DNA of 64,000 bases from Mesobacillus maritimus (GCF_023715205.1 NZ_JAMBNR010000010.1:124001-188000); one strand, 5' to 3'; positions 1 through 11,625 are shown, counted from the first letter of the stretch. A program made the numbers and translations. The notes: generated by a model not told the origin, from the letters alone.

Positions 1-1215
1 ATTCAGAATTTAGATCAAGAAATTGCTGTACTAACGAAGCGAAAGAATATTAATACGACGTCGAAAGAAGCGTTAATTGCGGAAATTAGTGAATTGAAGG
101 TTGCTTTAGCGGCCAAGAAAGAACAGTATCAGTTCGCGAAAGAAAAGCTTGAGGGTGCAGTCCAAGAATTAAAAAGTCAGAATGCAAGATTAGTGACTAC
201 GAAAGAGGACCTTGCGCTTCTTTCTTCAGAAATGACCAATAATTCCTCGGGTGAAAACCAACTTGAGGAATCAGCTAGGAAAAAGTTAGAAGATAAAAAC
301 ACAACGCTTGAGCTCATTTCGACAAGAAGAGAAGAACGTTTGCATCGACAAGCACAGCTTGAAGACCTTGAGCTTGAAACAAAAGAGTTGAAACGTCAGC
401 ATAAAGGCTTGACCGGTGTTCTTAAAGATGAAGAAATTAAACTAAATCGATTAGATGTCGAACTTGAAACCCGTTTAGCTCATCTAAGAGAGGAATATCT
501 ATTATCTTTTGAAGCAGCGAAAGTGCAGTATCCGTTGGTTCTCCCGGCGGAAGAAGCGCGACGAAAAGTGAAATTAATCAAATTAGCGATTGAAGAACTT
601 GGTACAGTCAATTTGGGTGCTATTGATGAATATGAACGAGTTTCAGAACGGTATGAATTCTTAAATGAGCAAAAAAATGATTTACAGCATGCGAAGGAAA
701 CGTTACATCAAGTGATTGATGAAATGGATATAGAAATGAAAAAGCGGTTTGAGGAGACGTTTATTGCCATTCGTTCAGAGTTTGAACCAACTTTCCAATC
801 CCTTTTTGGTGGTGGTCGAGCAGATATCCGTTTGACACAACCGGAAGACCTTCTCAATACAGGTGTAGATATCCTAGCGCAACCGCCTGGAAAGAAATTG
901 CAGAATCTAGGTTTATTATCAGGTGGAGAGCGGGCGTTAACGGCCATTGCCTTATTGTTTGCGATTCTAAAGGTTCGCCCGGTTCCGTTTTGTATTTTAG
1001 ATGAAGTCGAAGCTGCGCTTGATGAGGCAAATGTTTTCCGCTTTAGTCAATATTTGAAGAGTTATAGCAAGGAAACGCAATTCATTGTGATTACTCATCG
1101 AAAAGGTACAATGGAGGAAGCGGATGTCCTATATGGAATTACGATGCAAGAATCAGGCGTATCTAAATTGGTATCTGTAAAACTTGAAGAAACAAAAAAC
1201 CTAGTAAATTCCTAA
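1..1215 (+). CDS. smc: Chromosome partition protein Smc, C-terminal part (5' end outside window)
   Basis: The reading frame is open from base 1, so this is the 3' part (about 404 codons) of a gene cut by the window edge. It encodes the descending coiled coil and the C-terminal ATPase head half. Visible are the ABC signature LLSGGERA (about 913-936) and Walker B/D-loop FCILDEVEAALDEAN (about 982-1026). Smc dimers with ScpA/ScpB compact and help segregate the chromosome. It ends 16 nt before ftsY, whose ribosome-binding site follows the stop, so the two are probably cotranscribed, as in B. subtilis. Family identity is secure; the N-terminal head and hinge cannot be seen. Confidence 0.97.
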   Translation: MQNLDQEIAVLTKRKNINTTSKEALIAEISELKVALAAKKEQYQFAKEKLEGAVQELKSQNARLVTTKEDLALLSSEMTNNSSGENQLEESARKKLEDKNTTLELISTRREERLHRQAQLEDLELETKELKRQHKGLTGVLKDEEIKLNRLDVELETRLAHLREEYLLSFEAAKVQYPLVLPAEEARRKVKLIKLAIEELGTVNLGAIDEYERVSERYEFLNEQKNDLQHAKETLHQVIDEMDIEMKKRFEETFIAIRSEFEPTFQSLFGGGRADIRLTQPEDLLNTGVDILAQPPGKKLQNLGLLSGGERALTAIALLFAILKVRPVPFCILDEVEAALDEANVFRFSQYLKSYSKETQFIVITHRKGTMEEADVLYGITMQESGVSKLVSVKLEETKNLVNS

Positions 1216-1231
1216 TAGGAGGAAGAAAACG

Positions 1232-2233
1232 GTGAGTTTTTTTAAAAAATTAAAAGAAAAAATTACAAAGCAAACTGAGACTGTCTCGGAAAAGTTTAAA
1301 GACGGTTTAACAAAGACGAGAGATAATTTCTCAGGTAAAGTGAACGACTTAGTGGCTCGTTATCGTAAAGTTGATGAGGATTTCTTTGAAGAGTTAGAAG
1401 AAATTCTAATCGGGGCAGATGTTGGTTTCGAAACGGTCATGGAGTTGATCGAGGAACTTAAGATGGAAGTGAAACGCCGTAATATTCAGGATCCGGCAGA
1501 GGTCCAGTCCGTCATTTCTGAAAAACTTGTGGAAATTTATGAAAGTGCTGGCGAAGAGAATAATGACTTGAATATGCAAACAGATGAGCTTATGGTGATT
1601 TTGTTTGTCGGCGTGAATGGTGTTGGAAAAACAACAACAATTGGTAAGCTCGCACATAAATTTAAATCCGAAGGGAAAAGTGTTCTGCTTGCCGCTGGGG
1701 ATACGTTCCGCGCTGGAGCCATTGATCAGCTTGAAGTTTGGGGCGAAAGAGTCGGTGTGGACGTAATCAAACAAGGGGAAGGTTCTGATCCTGCTGCCGT
1801 CATGTATGATGCTGTTCGAGCGGCGAAATCCCGTGGTGTCGATGTATTATTATGCGATACAGCAGGACGCCTGCAGAATAAAGTGAATCTCATGAAAGAG
1901 CTCGAAAAGGTAAAACGTGTCATCGAACGTGAGGTTCCTGGAGCTCCACATGAGGTGCTGCTCGTCCTTGATGCGACAACGGGTCAAAATGCTCTCATTC
2001 AAACAAAGACGTTTAAAGAGGCAACAGATGTTAGTGGAATCGTTCTAACAAAGCTGGATGGTACAGCTAAGGGCGGGATTGTTCTTGCAATTCGAAATGA
2101 GCTTAACGTACCGGTTAAATTTGTCGGTCTTGGCGAAAAAATGGATGACTTACAAGCATTTGATGCTGAAAAATATGTATACGGTCTGTTTGCGGATTTA
2201 GTTGAAAACGAGGAAATTGAACAAGCTGAATAA
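1232..2233 (+). CDS. ftsY: Signal recognition particle receptor FtsY
   Basis: A 333-aa SRP GTPase that docks the Ffh-4.5S RNA-ribosome complex at the membrane. The N-terminal ~60 residues are charged (acidic/basic membrane-contact region), followed by the N and G domains: P-loop GVNGVGKT at residues 127-134, DTAGR at 209-213 and TKLDG at 273-277. The start is GTG at 1232, supported by AGGAGGAA 8 nt upstream; no ATG fits better. It lies directly after smc, and its partner ffh is two genes downstream. Length and motifs are normal for Bacillus FtsY. Confidence 0.97.
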   Translation: MSFFKKLKEKITKQTETVSEKFKDGLTKTRDNFSGKVNDLVARYRKVDEDFFEELEEILIGADVGFETVMELIEELKMEVKRRNIQDPAEVQSVISEKLVEIYESAGEENNDLNMQTDELMVILFVGVNGVGKTTTIGKLAHKFKSEGKSVLLAAGDTFRAGAIDQLEVWGERVGVDVIKQGEGSDPAAVMYDAVRAAKSRGVDVLLCDTAGRLQNKVNLMKELEKVKRVIEREVPGAPHEVLLVLDATTGQNALIQTKTFKEATDVSGIVLTKLDGTAKGGIVLAIRNELNVPVKFVGLGEKMDDLQAFDAEKYVYGLFADLVENEEIEQAE

Positions 2234-2240
2234 AAATTTG

Positions 2241-2276
2241 AGGGTTCTGAGTCAGTAAATCTCAGGCCTTCTTTTT
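2241..2276 (+). terminator. Probable terminator after ftsY
   Basis: An imperfect stem built around CTGAG/CTCAG with G-T pairs below it, followed by TTCTTTTT. Moderate stability. Confidence 0.5.
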
Positions 2277-2280
2277 GAAA

Positions 2281-2462
2281 GGCTGTTTTCGTAAAGTTTG
2301 TTGTTAAAATCCTAAAGCCGATTTTAACGCGAAATATGATTTTCTCTGCGTTACTACTTAGTTTGTAAGCTCTTTTCTCTCTTATAAACGATCTTTGGAA
2401 TGGAATCATAGTAATTTATTCTTTATTTCCTTTAAAAAGCAAAAATCTTTGAGAAAAGAGCT
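2281..2462 (+). repeat. Intergenic repeat family A, copy 1 (full length)
   Basis: A 182-bp element bounded by GGCTGTTTTCGTAAAG at the left and GAGAAAAGAGC at the right, which form imperfect terminal inverted repeats. The reverse complement of this copy aligns over its whole length with the copies at 51197-51379 and 56739-56920. Internal landmarks are TGTTGTTAAAATCCTAAA, CTTAGTTTGTAAGCTC and CTTTAAAAAGCAA. It has no coding capacity. Confidence 0.85.
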
Positions 2463-2538
2463 TTTTAAAACAGTTTATTCTTAATGGGTAAGAGTGATTA
2501 GCCTGCTCCTTTGTACATGGCTTACACTTCTTCTAATA

Positions 2539-2567
2539 TTGACACCAAGCGCCTTACTGTGTAAACT
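2539..2567 (+). promoter_or_regulatory. Promoter of ylxM-ffh
   Basis: Consensus -35 TTGACA (2539-2544), 17-nt spacer, -10 TAAACT (2562-2567), about 45 nt before ylxM. SigA type. Confidence 0.75.
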
Positions 2568-2610
2568 ACCAATGTAAAGGCTTTTCACTTAACACATTGG
2601 GGGGATGAAA

Positions 2611-2940
2611 ATGCTTGAAAAAACAACCCGCATGAATTATTTATATGATTTTTATCAAGCCTTGTTAACTCCCAAGCAGCAAAGCTATATGTCCCTCTAT
2701 TATCTAGATGATTATTCTCTTGGAGAAATTGCAGAGGAATATCATGTTAGCCGACAGGCGGTCTATGACAATATTAAACGAACGGAAGCAATGCTTGAAG
2801 AGTATGAAGAGAAGTTATTGTTGTTTGAAAAATTTCAGGAGCGTAAAGCTTTGATTGCAAGAATGAAAGAATGCTTGAATGGACAACCAGATCATCAGAC
2901 TCTTTCCGATTATGTTGCAGCGATTGAGAAATTAGATTAG
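2611..2940 (+). CDS. ylxM: YlxM, SRP-associated helix-turn-helix protein
   Basis: A 109-aa UPF0122/YlxM-family protein, thought to act as an accessory of the SRP system and always found beside ffh in Firmicutes. The central segment [18 protein letters not shown] resembles a sigma-70 region-4-like helix-turn-helix. I place the start at ATG 2611: the GGGGGG at 2599-2604 is 6 nt upstream of it, whereas it abuts the other in-frame ATG at 2605. The stop is 13 nt before ffh, with the ffh Shine-Dalgarno (TTAGGAGG) overlapping the end. The precise molecular role is not settled in the family. Confidence 0.92.
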   Translation: MLEKTTRMNYLYDFYQALLTPKQQSYMSLYYLDDYSLGEIAEEYHVSRQAVYDNIKRTEAMLEEYEEKLLLFEKFQERKALIARMKECLNGQPDHQTLSDYVAAIEKLD

Positions 2941-2953
2941 GAGGCGGCACGAA

Positions 2954-4689
<1,736 letters not shown>

Positions 4690-4702
4690 TTGTGAGAACA
4701 GC

Positions 4703-4933
4703 ATGAAAGAATTAATTGAAACAATCGTAAAGCCTTTAGTTGATTTTCCTGATGACGTTCAAGTGAATGTAGAAGAAGGAGATCAACGGGTGACCTATAG
4801 GCTTTCTGTTCACAAAAGTGATATGGGAAAAGTGATAGGGAAACAGGGGCGTGTTGCAAAGGCCATTCGAACGGTCGTCTACGCAGCAGGATCATCACAA
4901 CAAAAGAAGATCTTTTTAGAGATTGTTGAATAA
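4703..4933 (+). CDS. khpA: KhpA, KH-domain RNA-binding protein
   Basis: A 76-aa single KH-domain protein (older name YlqC). The KH loop GKVIGKQGRVAKAIRT is intact. In Firmicutes KhpA pairs with KhpB (Jag/EloR) and influences cell elongation and small-RNA metabolism; that is family knowledge. It lies between rpsP and ylqD, and a strong terminator follows immediately. The Shine-Dalgarno is weak, suggesting translation coupled to rpsP. Confidence 0.95.
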   Translation: MKELIETIVKPLVDFPDDVQVNVEEGDQRVTYRLSVHKSDMGKVIGKQGRVAKAIRTVVYAAGSSQQKKIFLEIVE

Positions 4934-4934
4934 G

Positions 4935-4988
4935 AAGGGGGCTGAATTAAAGGATCATTCAAATGGTCTTTTGGTCAGCCCTTTTCTT
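4935..4988 (+). terminator. Terminator after khpA
   Basis: Long stem GGGCTGA...TCAGCCC with an inner paired segment, then TTTTCTTATT. Confidence 0.8.
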
Positions 4989-5086
4989 ATTGAATCTTAC
5001 TCAACTTTGTCGCTTTTCAAATGAAAGTGTTTGGGCAATCTAGACTGTCAAAAAGGAATATCTATGAGAATTGAGACTTCCCCATT

Positions 5087-5115
5087 TTTCATTTTCCTAC
5101 CCGTTATCGTATAAT
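5087..5115 (+). promoter_or_regulatory. Weak candidate promoter of ylqD-rimM-trmD
   Basis: Perfect -10 TATAAT (5110-5115), but the -35 at 17-nt spacing is poor (TTTCAT, 5087-5092). Confidence 0.4.
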
Positions 5116-5158
5116 AAAGGTTAAGACACATAGACGAAATGGGAGAGGATGGATTGCT

Positions 5159-5551
5159 GTGAAGCTTATCCAGACAGTTGTGGTGAAGCAAGTTCTCACC
5201 GAAAAGAGTAAAAATAAATTACTGAGCAATTACGAAGGAAAAAAGTTTCAGCTTCAAAAAGAGTGCGATCAGTTAAAGTTTGAAATGAAAAAACAGGAAA
5301 AAGCGAAGAAATTTTCTCCTGAAATCTTAAAAAAACAATTTGAGAAAGAAATTGGAATTCGAAATGAAAAAATCAAACTTCTTGATTTTCATATGGAACA
5401 ATTACATATTCTACCCGTAGGTAGTGAATTAAAAGAATCGGAACATCAAGCCCTTGTTGAAGTCAATGAGGGAGATAAGTGGGACGACTTTCTTTTTGAA
5501 AAAACGATTGTGGTTAAAGACGGAATCGTGGTTGAAATACGCGAGAGGTGA
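5159..5551 (+). CDS. ylqD: YlqD family protein
   Basis: A 130-aa protein of the YlqD family, conserved in Bacilli between khpA and rimM and of unknown function. The middle third (about residues 35-75) is rich in Lys/Glu and looks like a coiled coil (YEGKKFQLQKECDQLKFEMK); the ends are more mixed. The start is GTG at 5159, about 10 nt after GGGAGAGGA. It ends 6 nt before rimM, whose ribosome-binding site lies within its last codons, so the two are translationally coupled. Confidence 0.85.
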   Translation: MKLIQTVVVKQVLTEKSKNKLLSNYEGKKFQLQKECDQLKFEMKKQEKAKKFSPEILKKQFEKEIGIRNEKIKLLDFHMEQLHILPVGSELKESEHQALVEVNEGDKWDDFLFEKTIVVKDGIVVEIRER

Positions 5552-5557
5552 GTTTTA

Positions 5558-6076
5558 TTGGAAAACTGGTTTAATGTTGGGAAGATCGTGAACACGCATG
5601 GAATACGTGGCGAGGTAAGAGTCATTTCACGTACAGACTTTCCAGACGAAAGATACAAAGTAGGAAATCAGCTATTTTTATTTAAAAAAGGCTCAAAAGA
5701 ACCGCTTGAACTTGTTGTCAAAAGTCATCGGAAACATAAAAATTTTGATTTGCTAACTTTTGAAGGCTATGACAATGTCAACCAAGTGGAAGAAATGCGT
5801 GATGGGATTTTAAAGGTGCCTGAAAGCCAGCGAGGTGAGTTAGCTGAGGGTGAGTACTATTTTCAAGATATCATTGGATGTTTAGTGGCTACCATCGGTG
5901 GAGAAGAGGTTGGGAAAGTGGTTGAGATTCTTACTCCGGGTGCCAATGATGTCTGGGTTGTGAAAAATAGCAAAGGCAAAGAAATACTAATTCCTTATAT
6001 TGAAGATGTTGTCAAAAGAGTCGACGTTAAGGATAAGGTGATTTTAATTGAACCAATGGAAGGTCTTCTGTCATGA
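5558..6076 (+). CDS. rimM: Ribosome maturation factor RimM
   Basis: A 172-aa 16S rRNA processing factor that binds S19 and assists maturation of the 30S head. It has the N-terminal RimM beta-barrel ([19 protein letters not shown]) and the C-terminal PRC-barrel ([20 protein letters not shown]). The start is TTG 5558, with GAGAGGTGAG just upstream. Its stop overlaps the trmD start (ATGA), the usual rimM-trmD coupling. Confidence 0.96.
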   Translation: MENWFNVGKIVNTHGIRGEVRVISRTDFPDERYKVGNQLFLFKKGSKEPLELVVKSHRKHKNFDLLTFEGYDNVNQVEEMRDGILKVPESQRGELAEGEYYFQDIIGCLVATIGGEEVGKVVEILTPGANDVWVVKNSKGKEILIPYIEDVVKRVDVKDKVILIEPMEGLLS

Positions 6077-6816
6077 TGAAAATTGATGTTCTCTCGATCT
6101 TTCCAGAAATGTTTTCTGGCGTGTTTGGACATTCGATTTTAAAAAAAGCAGAGGAAAAACAAGCGGTAAGCTATCGGGTTGTCAATTTTCGCGATTATGC
6201 GGATAACCGTCATCAAACGGTCGATGATTATCCGTACGGTGGTGGCGCCGGAATGGTTTTAAAGCCACAACCAATCTTTGATGCTGTTGACGACCTTGTA
6301 CAACACTCTGAGGCAAAAAAACCACGAGTGGTACTTATGTGTCCACAAGGAGAGCGCTATACGCAACAAAAGGCAGAGGAGCTTGCAAAGGAAGACCATC
6401 TAATATTTGTTTGCGGCCATTATGAAGGGTATGACGAGCGAATTCGGCAACATATCATTACCGACGAAATTTCCATTGGTGATTATGTTCTAACTGGTGG
6501 AGAATTAGGTGCAATGGTTGTCATTGATAGTGTTGTCCGTCTTTTGCCGGGTGTTTTAGGGAGCCAAGAATCACATATTCAGGATTCGTTTAGCACAGGC
6601 TTACTGGAGCATCCACATTACACAAGACCTGCTGAATTCCGCGGGATGAAAGTTCCCGAAGTATTAACATCCGGGAATCATCGGTTAATTGAGGACTGGC
6701 GAATGAAAGAATCTTTGCGACGAACTTACACACGCCGACCAGATCTACTAGAGAACATTGAGTTGTCCAAAAAACAGCAGAAATGGTTGGAGGAAATAAA
6801 AAAACAACCTGAATAA
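6073..6816 (+). CDS. trmD: tRNA (guanine-N1)-methyltransferase TrmD
   Basis: A 247-aa SPOUT-fold enzyme forming m1G37 in tRNAs from S-adenosylmethionine. The knotted cofactor site is visible ([27 protein letters not shown]), as is [12 protein letters not shown] near the N-terminus. Two adjacent ATGs (6073 and 6076) could start it; 6073 overlaps the rimM stop. B. subtilis TrmD begins with a single Met, so 6076 is equally possible. No terminator separates it from the rplS promoter. Confidence 0.97.
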   Translation: MMKIDVLSIFPEMFSGVFGHSILKKAEEKQAVSYRVVNFRDYADNRHQTVDDYPYGGGAGMVLKPQPIFDAVDDLVQHSEAKKPRVVLMCPQGERYTQQKAEELAKEDHLIFVCGHYEGYDERIRQHIITDEISIGDYVLTGGELGAMVVIDSVVRLLPGVLGSQESHIQDSFSTGLLEHPHYTRPAEFRGMKVPEVLTSGNHRLIEDWRMKESLRRTYTRRPDLLENIELSKKQQKWLEEIKKQPE

Positions 6817-6819
6817 TTC

Positions 6820-6848
6820 TTGCAGTGGGCACAGCAATATGGTATTAT
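6820..6848 (+). promoter_or_regulatory. Promoter of rplS
   Basis: -35 TTGCAG (6820-6825), 17-nt spacer, -10 TATTAT (6843-6848). It starts within a few bases of the trmD stop. Confidence 0.7.
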
Positions 6849-6855
6849 ACTTCTT

Positions 6856-7286
<431 letters not shown>

Positions 7287-7303
7287 GATTATAAGAATGA
7301 TTC

Positions 7304-7335
7304 AAAAAAAGAGCTTGCTTGACAAGCTCTTTTTT
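7304..7335 (+). terminator. Terminator after rplS
   Basis: Near-perfect stem AAAAAAGAGCTTG/CAAGCTCTTTTTT with a 5-nt loop; can work in both directions. Confidence 0.9.
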
Positions 7336-7380
7336 CATACTTTACGAAAACATCCTTTTTCTCAAACTTTTTGTTTGTTT

Positions 7381-7410
7381 TTGAGTAGATCCTAAGTTTC
7401 TGTGTATAAT
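7381..7410 (+). promoter_or_regulatory. Candidate upstream promoter of lepB
   Basis: TTGAGT (7381-7386), 18-nt spacer, TATAAT (7405-7410). Confidence 0.5.
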
Positions 7411-7522
7411 GGCTATTATTGCAAAAAAAGTATTTTCTCTATGGCTTCCTAAAAAGGATTCATGGAAACAACCAGTAAAAATTATGTTTTTACTGTAAAA
7501 AAACACTCCCATCGTGTTTAAA

Positions 7523-7551
7523 TTGAGAAACTTATGTAAAATAGTTATATA
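7523..7551 (+). promoter_or_regulatory. Promoter of lepB
   Basis: TTGAGA (7523-7528), 17-nt spacer, TATATA (7546-7551), about 30 nt before the start codon. Confidence 0.55.
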
Positions 7552-7581
7552 CGAGATGATTCTGAGAATGGTGGGGAAAGC

Positions 7582-8133
7582 ATGGCAAAGAAAAAGAACG
7601 AACTATGGGAATGGATAAAAGCGCTCGTTATCGCAGTATTGCTTGCGGCATTAATTAGATATTTCTTATTTGCCCCTATCGTTGTGGATGGTCTATCGAT
7701 GATGCCAACTCTACATGATCAGGATAGAATGATTGTAAATAAGTTAAGTTATAAAATTGGTGAACCTGAGCGGTTTGATATCGTCGTTTTTCATGCTCCA
7801 GAAAACAAAGATTACATAAAGAGGGTAATAGGTCTTCCCGGGGATACGATTGAATACAAAAATGATACTCTCTATGTGAATGGGAAAGCGTATGAAGAGC
7901 CATACTTGGAAGAGTACAAGCAGCAAGTGATTGATGGTCCATTGACTGACCCATTTACTTTGGAAGAAAAAATTGGGAGAAGTACGGTTCCAGAAGGCCA
8001 TATTTTTGTAATGGGTGACAATCGCCGTTTCAGTAAAGATAGCCGACATATTGGAACGGTTCCACTTGACAAAGTATTAGGTAAAACGAATTTAATTTAT
8101 TGGCCAATAGATGATATCCGTACGATTGAGTAG
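7582..8133 (+). CDS. lepB: Signal peptidase I (SipS/LepB type)
   Basis: A 183-aa membrane peptidase that removes signal peptides from exported proteins. One N-terminal transmembrane helix (about residues 12-30: IKALVIAVLLAALIRYFLF) follows a positively charged MAKKKNE. The catalytic Ser39 lies in SMMPTL and the general-base Lys80 in KRVIGLPGD; GDNR and the SxDSR box (KDSRHIG) are present. Size matches single-helix Gram-positive SipS enzymes. Placement between rplS and rbgA is common in Bacillus relatives, though not in B. subtilis 168. Confidence 0.96.
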   Translation: MAKKKNELWEWIKALVIAVLLAALIRYFLFAPIVVDGLSMMPTLHDQDRMIVNKLSYKIGEPERFDIVVFHAPENKDYIKRVIGLPGDTIEYKNDTLYVNGKAYEEPYLEEYKQQVIDGPLTDPFTLEEKIGRSTVPEGHIFVMGDNRRFSKDSRHIGTVPLDKVLGKTNLIYWPIDDIRTIE

Positions 8134-8135
8134 TG

Positions 8136-8201
8136 AAAAAAGCGCCTTGTTCATCCCCTGCTTGAGGTTTGCAGGCCATAAACAAGGCGCTTTTTGTTTT
8201 T
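8136..8201 (+). terminator. Terminator after lepB
   Basis: 16-bp stem AAAAAGCGCCTTGTT/AACAAGGCGCTTTTT with a ~29-nt loop, then TTTTTGTTTTT. Confidence 0.85.
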
Positions 8202-8206
8202 AATTT

Positions 8207-8376
8207 GGCTGACTTTGTAAAGTTTGTTGTTTAAATACATTTGCTGATTTTTCGAAAGATAGCCTATTTTGTGCGACATATCTAAGTTTGTAGCTCTTTT
8301 CTCATACGCTGAAGCTATGATAAACATGGCATTGGTGCTCTATTTGAGCCCTGAAGCAACAATGTTTAAAAGAGCC
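8207..8376 (+). repeat. Intergenic repeat family A, copy 2
   Basis: A 170-bp diverged copy, same orientation as copy 1. It opens GGCTGACTTTGTAAAGTTTG, keeps CTAAGTTTGTAGCTCTTTTC in the middle and ends CAACAATGTTTAAAAGAGCC. It fills most of the lepB-rbgA gap. Confidence 0.7.
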
Positions 8377-8401
8377 TTGATTTTAAAAGGAGGGCTTTAT
8401 A

Positions 8402-9268
8402 ATGACTATACAATGGTTCCCAGGCCATATGGCTAAAGCTCGTAGACAAGTAACAGAAAAATTAAAGCTAGTTGATATTATTTTTGAATTAGTCGATGCA
8501 AGGATTCCTTACTCTTCTCGTAACCCGATGATTGATGAAATTATTCAACATAAGCCGAGGATCGTTTTATTAAATAAAGCAGATATGGCAGATAAGGAAA
8601 TAACAACAGAATGGATTCGTTATTTTAAAGACCAAGGAATCACTGCGCTTGCGATTAATTCCCAAGCAGGGACGGGTTTAAAGCCAATCGTTACTGAAGC
8701 CAAGCGGTTACTCCAAGATAAATTCGATCGCTATAAAGCGAAGGGAGTAAAGCCGCGTGCCATTCGAGCGATGATTGTTGGGATACCGAATGCGGGAAAA
8801 TCAACGCTCATTAATCGATTACACGGAAAAAATATTGCCAAGACAGGGAATATGCCAGGTGTAACAAAAGCTCAGCAATGGATAAAGGTCGGAAATGAGC
8901 TTGAACTATTGGATACCCCAGGAATCCTTTGGCCGAAATTTGAGGACCAAGAGGTTGGCTTAAAATTGGCGGTTACGGGTGCGATTAAAGATGCGATCTT
9001 AAACATGGATGATGTGGCCGTTTATGCCTTAAAGTATCTTGGAAATACCTATCCAGATCGAGTGAGGGAACGCTTCGGTTTAGAAGAGATTCCAGAAGAT
9101 GTCGTTGAAATGTTTGATAAAATTGGCTTGGCGCGTGGCTTTAAACAAGGAAAAGAAATCGATTACGACAAAGTTGCGGAAACGGTTATTCGAGAAATCC
9201 GCGCTGAGAAACTTGGCCCGCTATCCTTTGAAAGACCAAGTGATTTCGAATCTTCAGAGCTTGAATAG
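8402..9268 (+). CDS. rbgA: Ribosome biogenesis GTPase RbgA (YlqF)
   Basis: A 288-aa circularly permuted GTPase required for late 50S assembly (L16 incorporation). The G motifs occur in permuted order: NKAD (G4, about residue 57), then the P-loop GIPNAGKST (G1), then DTPG (G3). The N-terminus [15 protein letters not shown] is diagnostic of the family. Start ATG 8402 follows AAAGGAGGGC. It is followed by a fragment of repeat A and then rnhB. Confidence 0.97.
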   Translation: MTIQWFPGHMAKARRQVTEKLKLVDIIFELVDARIPYSSRNPMIDEIIQHKPRIVLLNKADMADKEITTEWIRYFKDQGITALAINSQAGTGLKPIVTEAKRLLQDKFDRYKAKGVKPRAIRAMIVGIPNAGKSTLINRLHGKNIAKTGNMPGVTKAQQWIKVGNELELLDTPGILWPKFEDQEVGLKLAVTGAIKDAILNMDDVAVYALKYLGNTYPDRVRERFGLEEIPEDVVEMFDKIGLARGFKQGKEIDYDKVAETVIREIRAEKLGPLSFERPSDFESSELE

Positions 9269-9271
9269 GAA

Positions 9272-9314
9272 GGTTGTTTTTGCAAAGATTGTTGATAAAA
9301 TGTTAATTTTAACA
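9272..9314 (+). repeat. Intergenic repeat family A, end fragment (copy 3)
   Basis: About 43 bp resembling only the GGCTGTTTTC...TTAAAATC...TTTTAAC end of the family, directly after the rbgA stop. Confidence 0.45.
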
Positions 9315-9382
9315 CATTAGTGGCATTTCGTATGAAAACGAAAAGAATCGAAAAAACACCAACTTGTGAGAAAGTGAAGTTT

Positions 9383-10168
9383 ATGATGGAAAAGATGACA
9401 ATTGGAGAAATTGAACAAAAACTTTTGATTGAAAGATCCCGAGACGATGCGTTTATCCAATTTTTAAAGAAGGATGAACGAAAAGGGGTTCAGAAAGTAC
9501 TAGCCAAATGGGAAAAGTTGTGTGCCAAAGAGGAACTGCTCCAGAAAAAATTCGTGGAAATGACTTCCTTTGAGCGTGAAATAAGAAAGCAAGGATTTCA
9601 ATTGATTGCTGGCATAGACGAAGCGGGACGAGGACCGTTAGCAGGGCCGGTTGTCGCTGCTGCAGTGATTTTACCAGAAGAATTTTATTTGCCTGGAATT
9701 GATGATTCTAAAAAGTTATCCGAGCAGAGTCGCGAAGAATATTTTGCATATATTCAATCTGAAGCGATAGCTGTTGGGGTAGGCATTATTGACGCGCAGG
9801 AAATTGACTCAATCAATATTTTAGAAGCGGCCAAAAAAGCGATGCTAAATGCGGTGAGTGAACTAACAGTTTCCCCAGATTATCTCCTGGTTGACGCTGT
9901 AAAGCTTGAAACTCCTTATCCAGCTGAAGCGTTGATAAAAGGGGATGCGCGCAGTGTGACCATCGCAGCGGCGTCGATTATCGCGAAAGTAACGCGGGAT
10001 CGTTTGATGAAAGAAATCGATAAAGAGTATCCGCATTATGGATTTGCATCAAATATGGGCTATGGAACGGCCGTGCATCTTGACGCATTAAGAAACTATG
10101 GAGTGACTCCATATCATCGAAAAAGTTTCTCTCCTGTAAAAGAATACGATAGAACTATTGTAGAATAG
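9383..10168 (+). CDS. rnhB: Ribonuclease HII
   Basis: About 261 aa (depending on start). It cleaves RNA in RNA/DNA hybrids and at single misincorporated ribonucleotides. Family motifs: IAGIDEAGRGPLAGPVVAAA with the metal-binding Asp-Glu pair, DDSKKLSE, YLLVDAV and the GDARSVTIAAASIIAKVTRDR block. The start is uncertain: the frame is open back to GTG 9320, but the B. subtilis protein begins near the equivalent of ATG 9383 or 9395 and the upstream part overlaps or abuts a repeat fragment. No strong Shine-Dalgarno is visible for any candidate. Confidence 0.9.
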   Translation: MMEKMTIGEIEQKLLIERSRDDAFIQFLKKDERKGVQKVLAKWEKLCAKEELLQKKFVEMTSFEREIRKQGFQLIAGIDEAGRGPLAGPVVAAAVILPEEFYLPGIDDSKKLSEQSREEYFAYIQSEAIAVGVGIIDAQEIDSINILEAAKKAMLNAVSELTVSPDYLLVDAVKLETPYPAEALIKGDARSVTIAAASIIAKVTRDRLMKEIDKEYPHYGFASNMGYGTAVHLDALRNYGVTPYHRKSFSPVKEYDRTIVE

Positions 10169-10212
10169 TAGAGATTGTTGTTTAAATCTACTTAATAAAA
10201 CGAAAAAACTTG

Positions 10213-10245
10213 TACCAAGGTAGAATATACCTTGGTATTTTTTTT
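10213..10245 (+). terminator. Terminator after rnhB
   Basis: Perfect 10-bp stem TACCAAGGTA/TACCTTGGTA with a 5-nt loop, followed by eight T residues. Confidence 0.92.
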
Positions 10246-10300
10246 GCTTGTCAACTATTTTTGCAATTTTTTAAAAGGCAAAATATTTCAATCATAAGTC

Positions 10301-10329
10301 TAGACAAGAAATATTTCATTCTATACAAT
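10301..10329 (+). promoter_or_regulatory. Promoter of sucCD
   Basis: -35 TAGACA (10301-10306), 17-nt spacer, -10 TACAAT (10324-10329), giving a leader of roughly 105 nt before sucC. Confidence 0.6.
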
Positions 10330-10342
10330 GAAAGCGTTGGTT
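10329..10342 (+). promoter_or_regulatory. Candidate cre site (CcpA) at the sucCD promoter
   Basis: TGAAAGCGTTGGTT matches 11 of 14 positions of the cre consensus TGWAANCGNTNWCA. It touches the -10 and covers the expected transcription start, a position suited to repression. Confidence 0.45.
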
Positions 10343-10442
10343 TATTATTTGAAACATAAGAGAGTGTAAAAATACCTTTCATTAATAGGGTGCAATAATT
10401 TTGATTGCGCTTTCTTGTAAAGGTTGATAGGAGGATGGGAAA

Positions 10443-11603
10443 ATGAATATCCATGAGTATCAAGGAAAAGAGGTCCTCAGACAATATGGGGTTACGGTAC
10501 CTAATGGTAAGGTAGCTTTCACAGTTGAAGAAGCTGTTGAAGCGGCTAAAGAATTAGGAACTCAAGTCTGTGTTGTAAAAGCACAAATCCATGCTGGAGG
10601 CCGCGGGAAAGCTGGCGGTGTTAAAGTTGCCAAGAACTTAGATGAAGTTCGTACATATGCGAGTGAAATCTTAGGAAAAACACTTGTCACTCATCAAACT
10701 GGACCAGAAGGCAAAGAGGTTAAGCGTTTATTAATCGAAGAAGGCTGCGATATTAAGAAAGAATATTATGTTGGTCTTGTTCTAGACCGTGCAACTTCTC
10801 GTGTTGTATTGATGGCTTCTGAAGAAGGCGGTACTGAAATCGAAGAAGTTGCCGAAAAAACTCCAGAAAAGATCTTCAAAGAAGAAATTGATCCGGTTGT
10901 TGGATTAACTGCATTCCAAGCACGCCGTATCGCTTTCAATATCAACATTCCAAAAGAACTTGTAAATCAAGCGGTCAAGTTTATGATGGGCTTATATAAT
11001 GCTTACATTGAAAAAGATTGCTCAATTGCGGAAATCAATCCACTAGTTGTTACTGGAGATGGCAAGGTAATGGCGCTTGATGCGAAATTAAACTTTGATT
11101 CAAACGCTCTCTATCGTCAAAAAAATATCCTTGAGTTCCGTGATTTAGAAGAAGAAGATCCAAAAGAAATCGAAGCTTCAAAGTATGACTTAAGCTATGT
11201 AGCACTTGATGGAAACATCGGTTGTATGGTTAATGGTGCAGGTCTTGCGATGTCTACAATGGATATCATCAAGCACTATGGCGGTGAACCGGCGAACTTC
11301 CTTGATGTTGGGGGCGGTGCAACAGCTGAAAAGGTTACTGAAGCATTTAAGATTATTCTATCCGATCCAAACGTAAAAGGCATTTTTGTCAATATTTTTG
11401 GTGGAATTATGAAGTGTGACGTTATTGCAGAAGGTGTTGTTCAAGCTGCAAAAGAAGTTGGACTTCAAGTACCGCTTGTTGTTCGACTAGAAGGAACAAA
11501 TGTTGACTTAGGGAAGAAGATTCTAAATGAATCAGACTTAAACCTAGTAGCAGCAGAATCAATGGCAGACGGAGCGCAAAAGATCGTTTCACTAGTTAAG
11601 TAG
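10443..11603 (+). CDS. sucC: Succinyl-CoA synthetase beta subunit (ADP-forming)
   Basis: A 386-aa ATP-grasp subunit that, with SucD, makes ATP from succinyl-CoA in the TCA cycle. N-terminal ATP-grasp region ([32 protein letters not shown]), then the CoA-ligase domain with FLDVGGGA and [14 protein letters not shown]. Start ATG 10443 follows TAGGAGG. sucD starts 22 nt downstream; the pair has its own promoter with a candidate cre site and a shared terminator. Confidence 0.98.
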   Translation: MNIHEYQGKEVLRQYGVTVPNGKVAFTVEEAVEAAKELGTQVCVVKAQIHAGGRGKAGGVKVAKNLDEVRTYASEILGKTLVTHQTGPEGKEVKRLLIEEGCDIKKEYYVGLVLDRATSRVVLMASEEGGTEIEEVAEKTPEKIFKEEIDPVVGLTAFQARRIAFNINIPKELVNQAVKFMMGLYNAYIEKDCSIAEINPLVVTGDGKVMALDAKLNFDSNALYRQKNILEFRDLEEEDPKEIEASKYDLSYVALDGNIGCMVNGAGLAMSTMDIIKHYGGEPANFLDVGGGATAEKVTEAFKIILSDPNVKGIFVNIFGGIMKCDVIAEGVVQAAKEVGLQVPLVVRLEGTNVDLGKKILNESDLNLVAAESMADGAQKIVSLVK

Positions 11604-11625
11604 GATAGGAAGGAGAATCGTTTTC

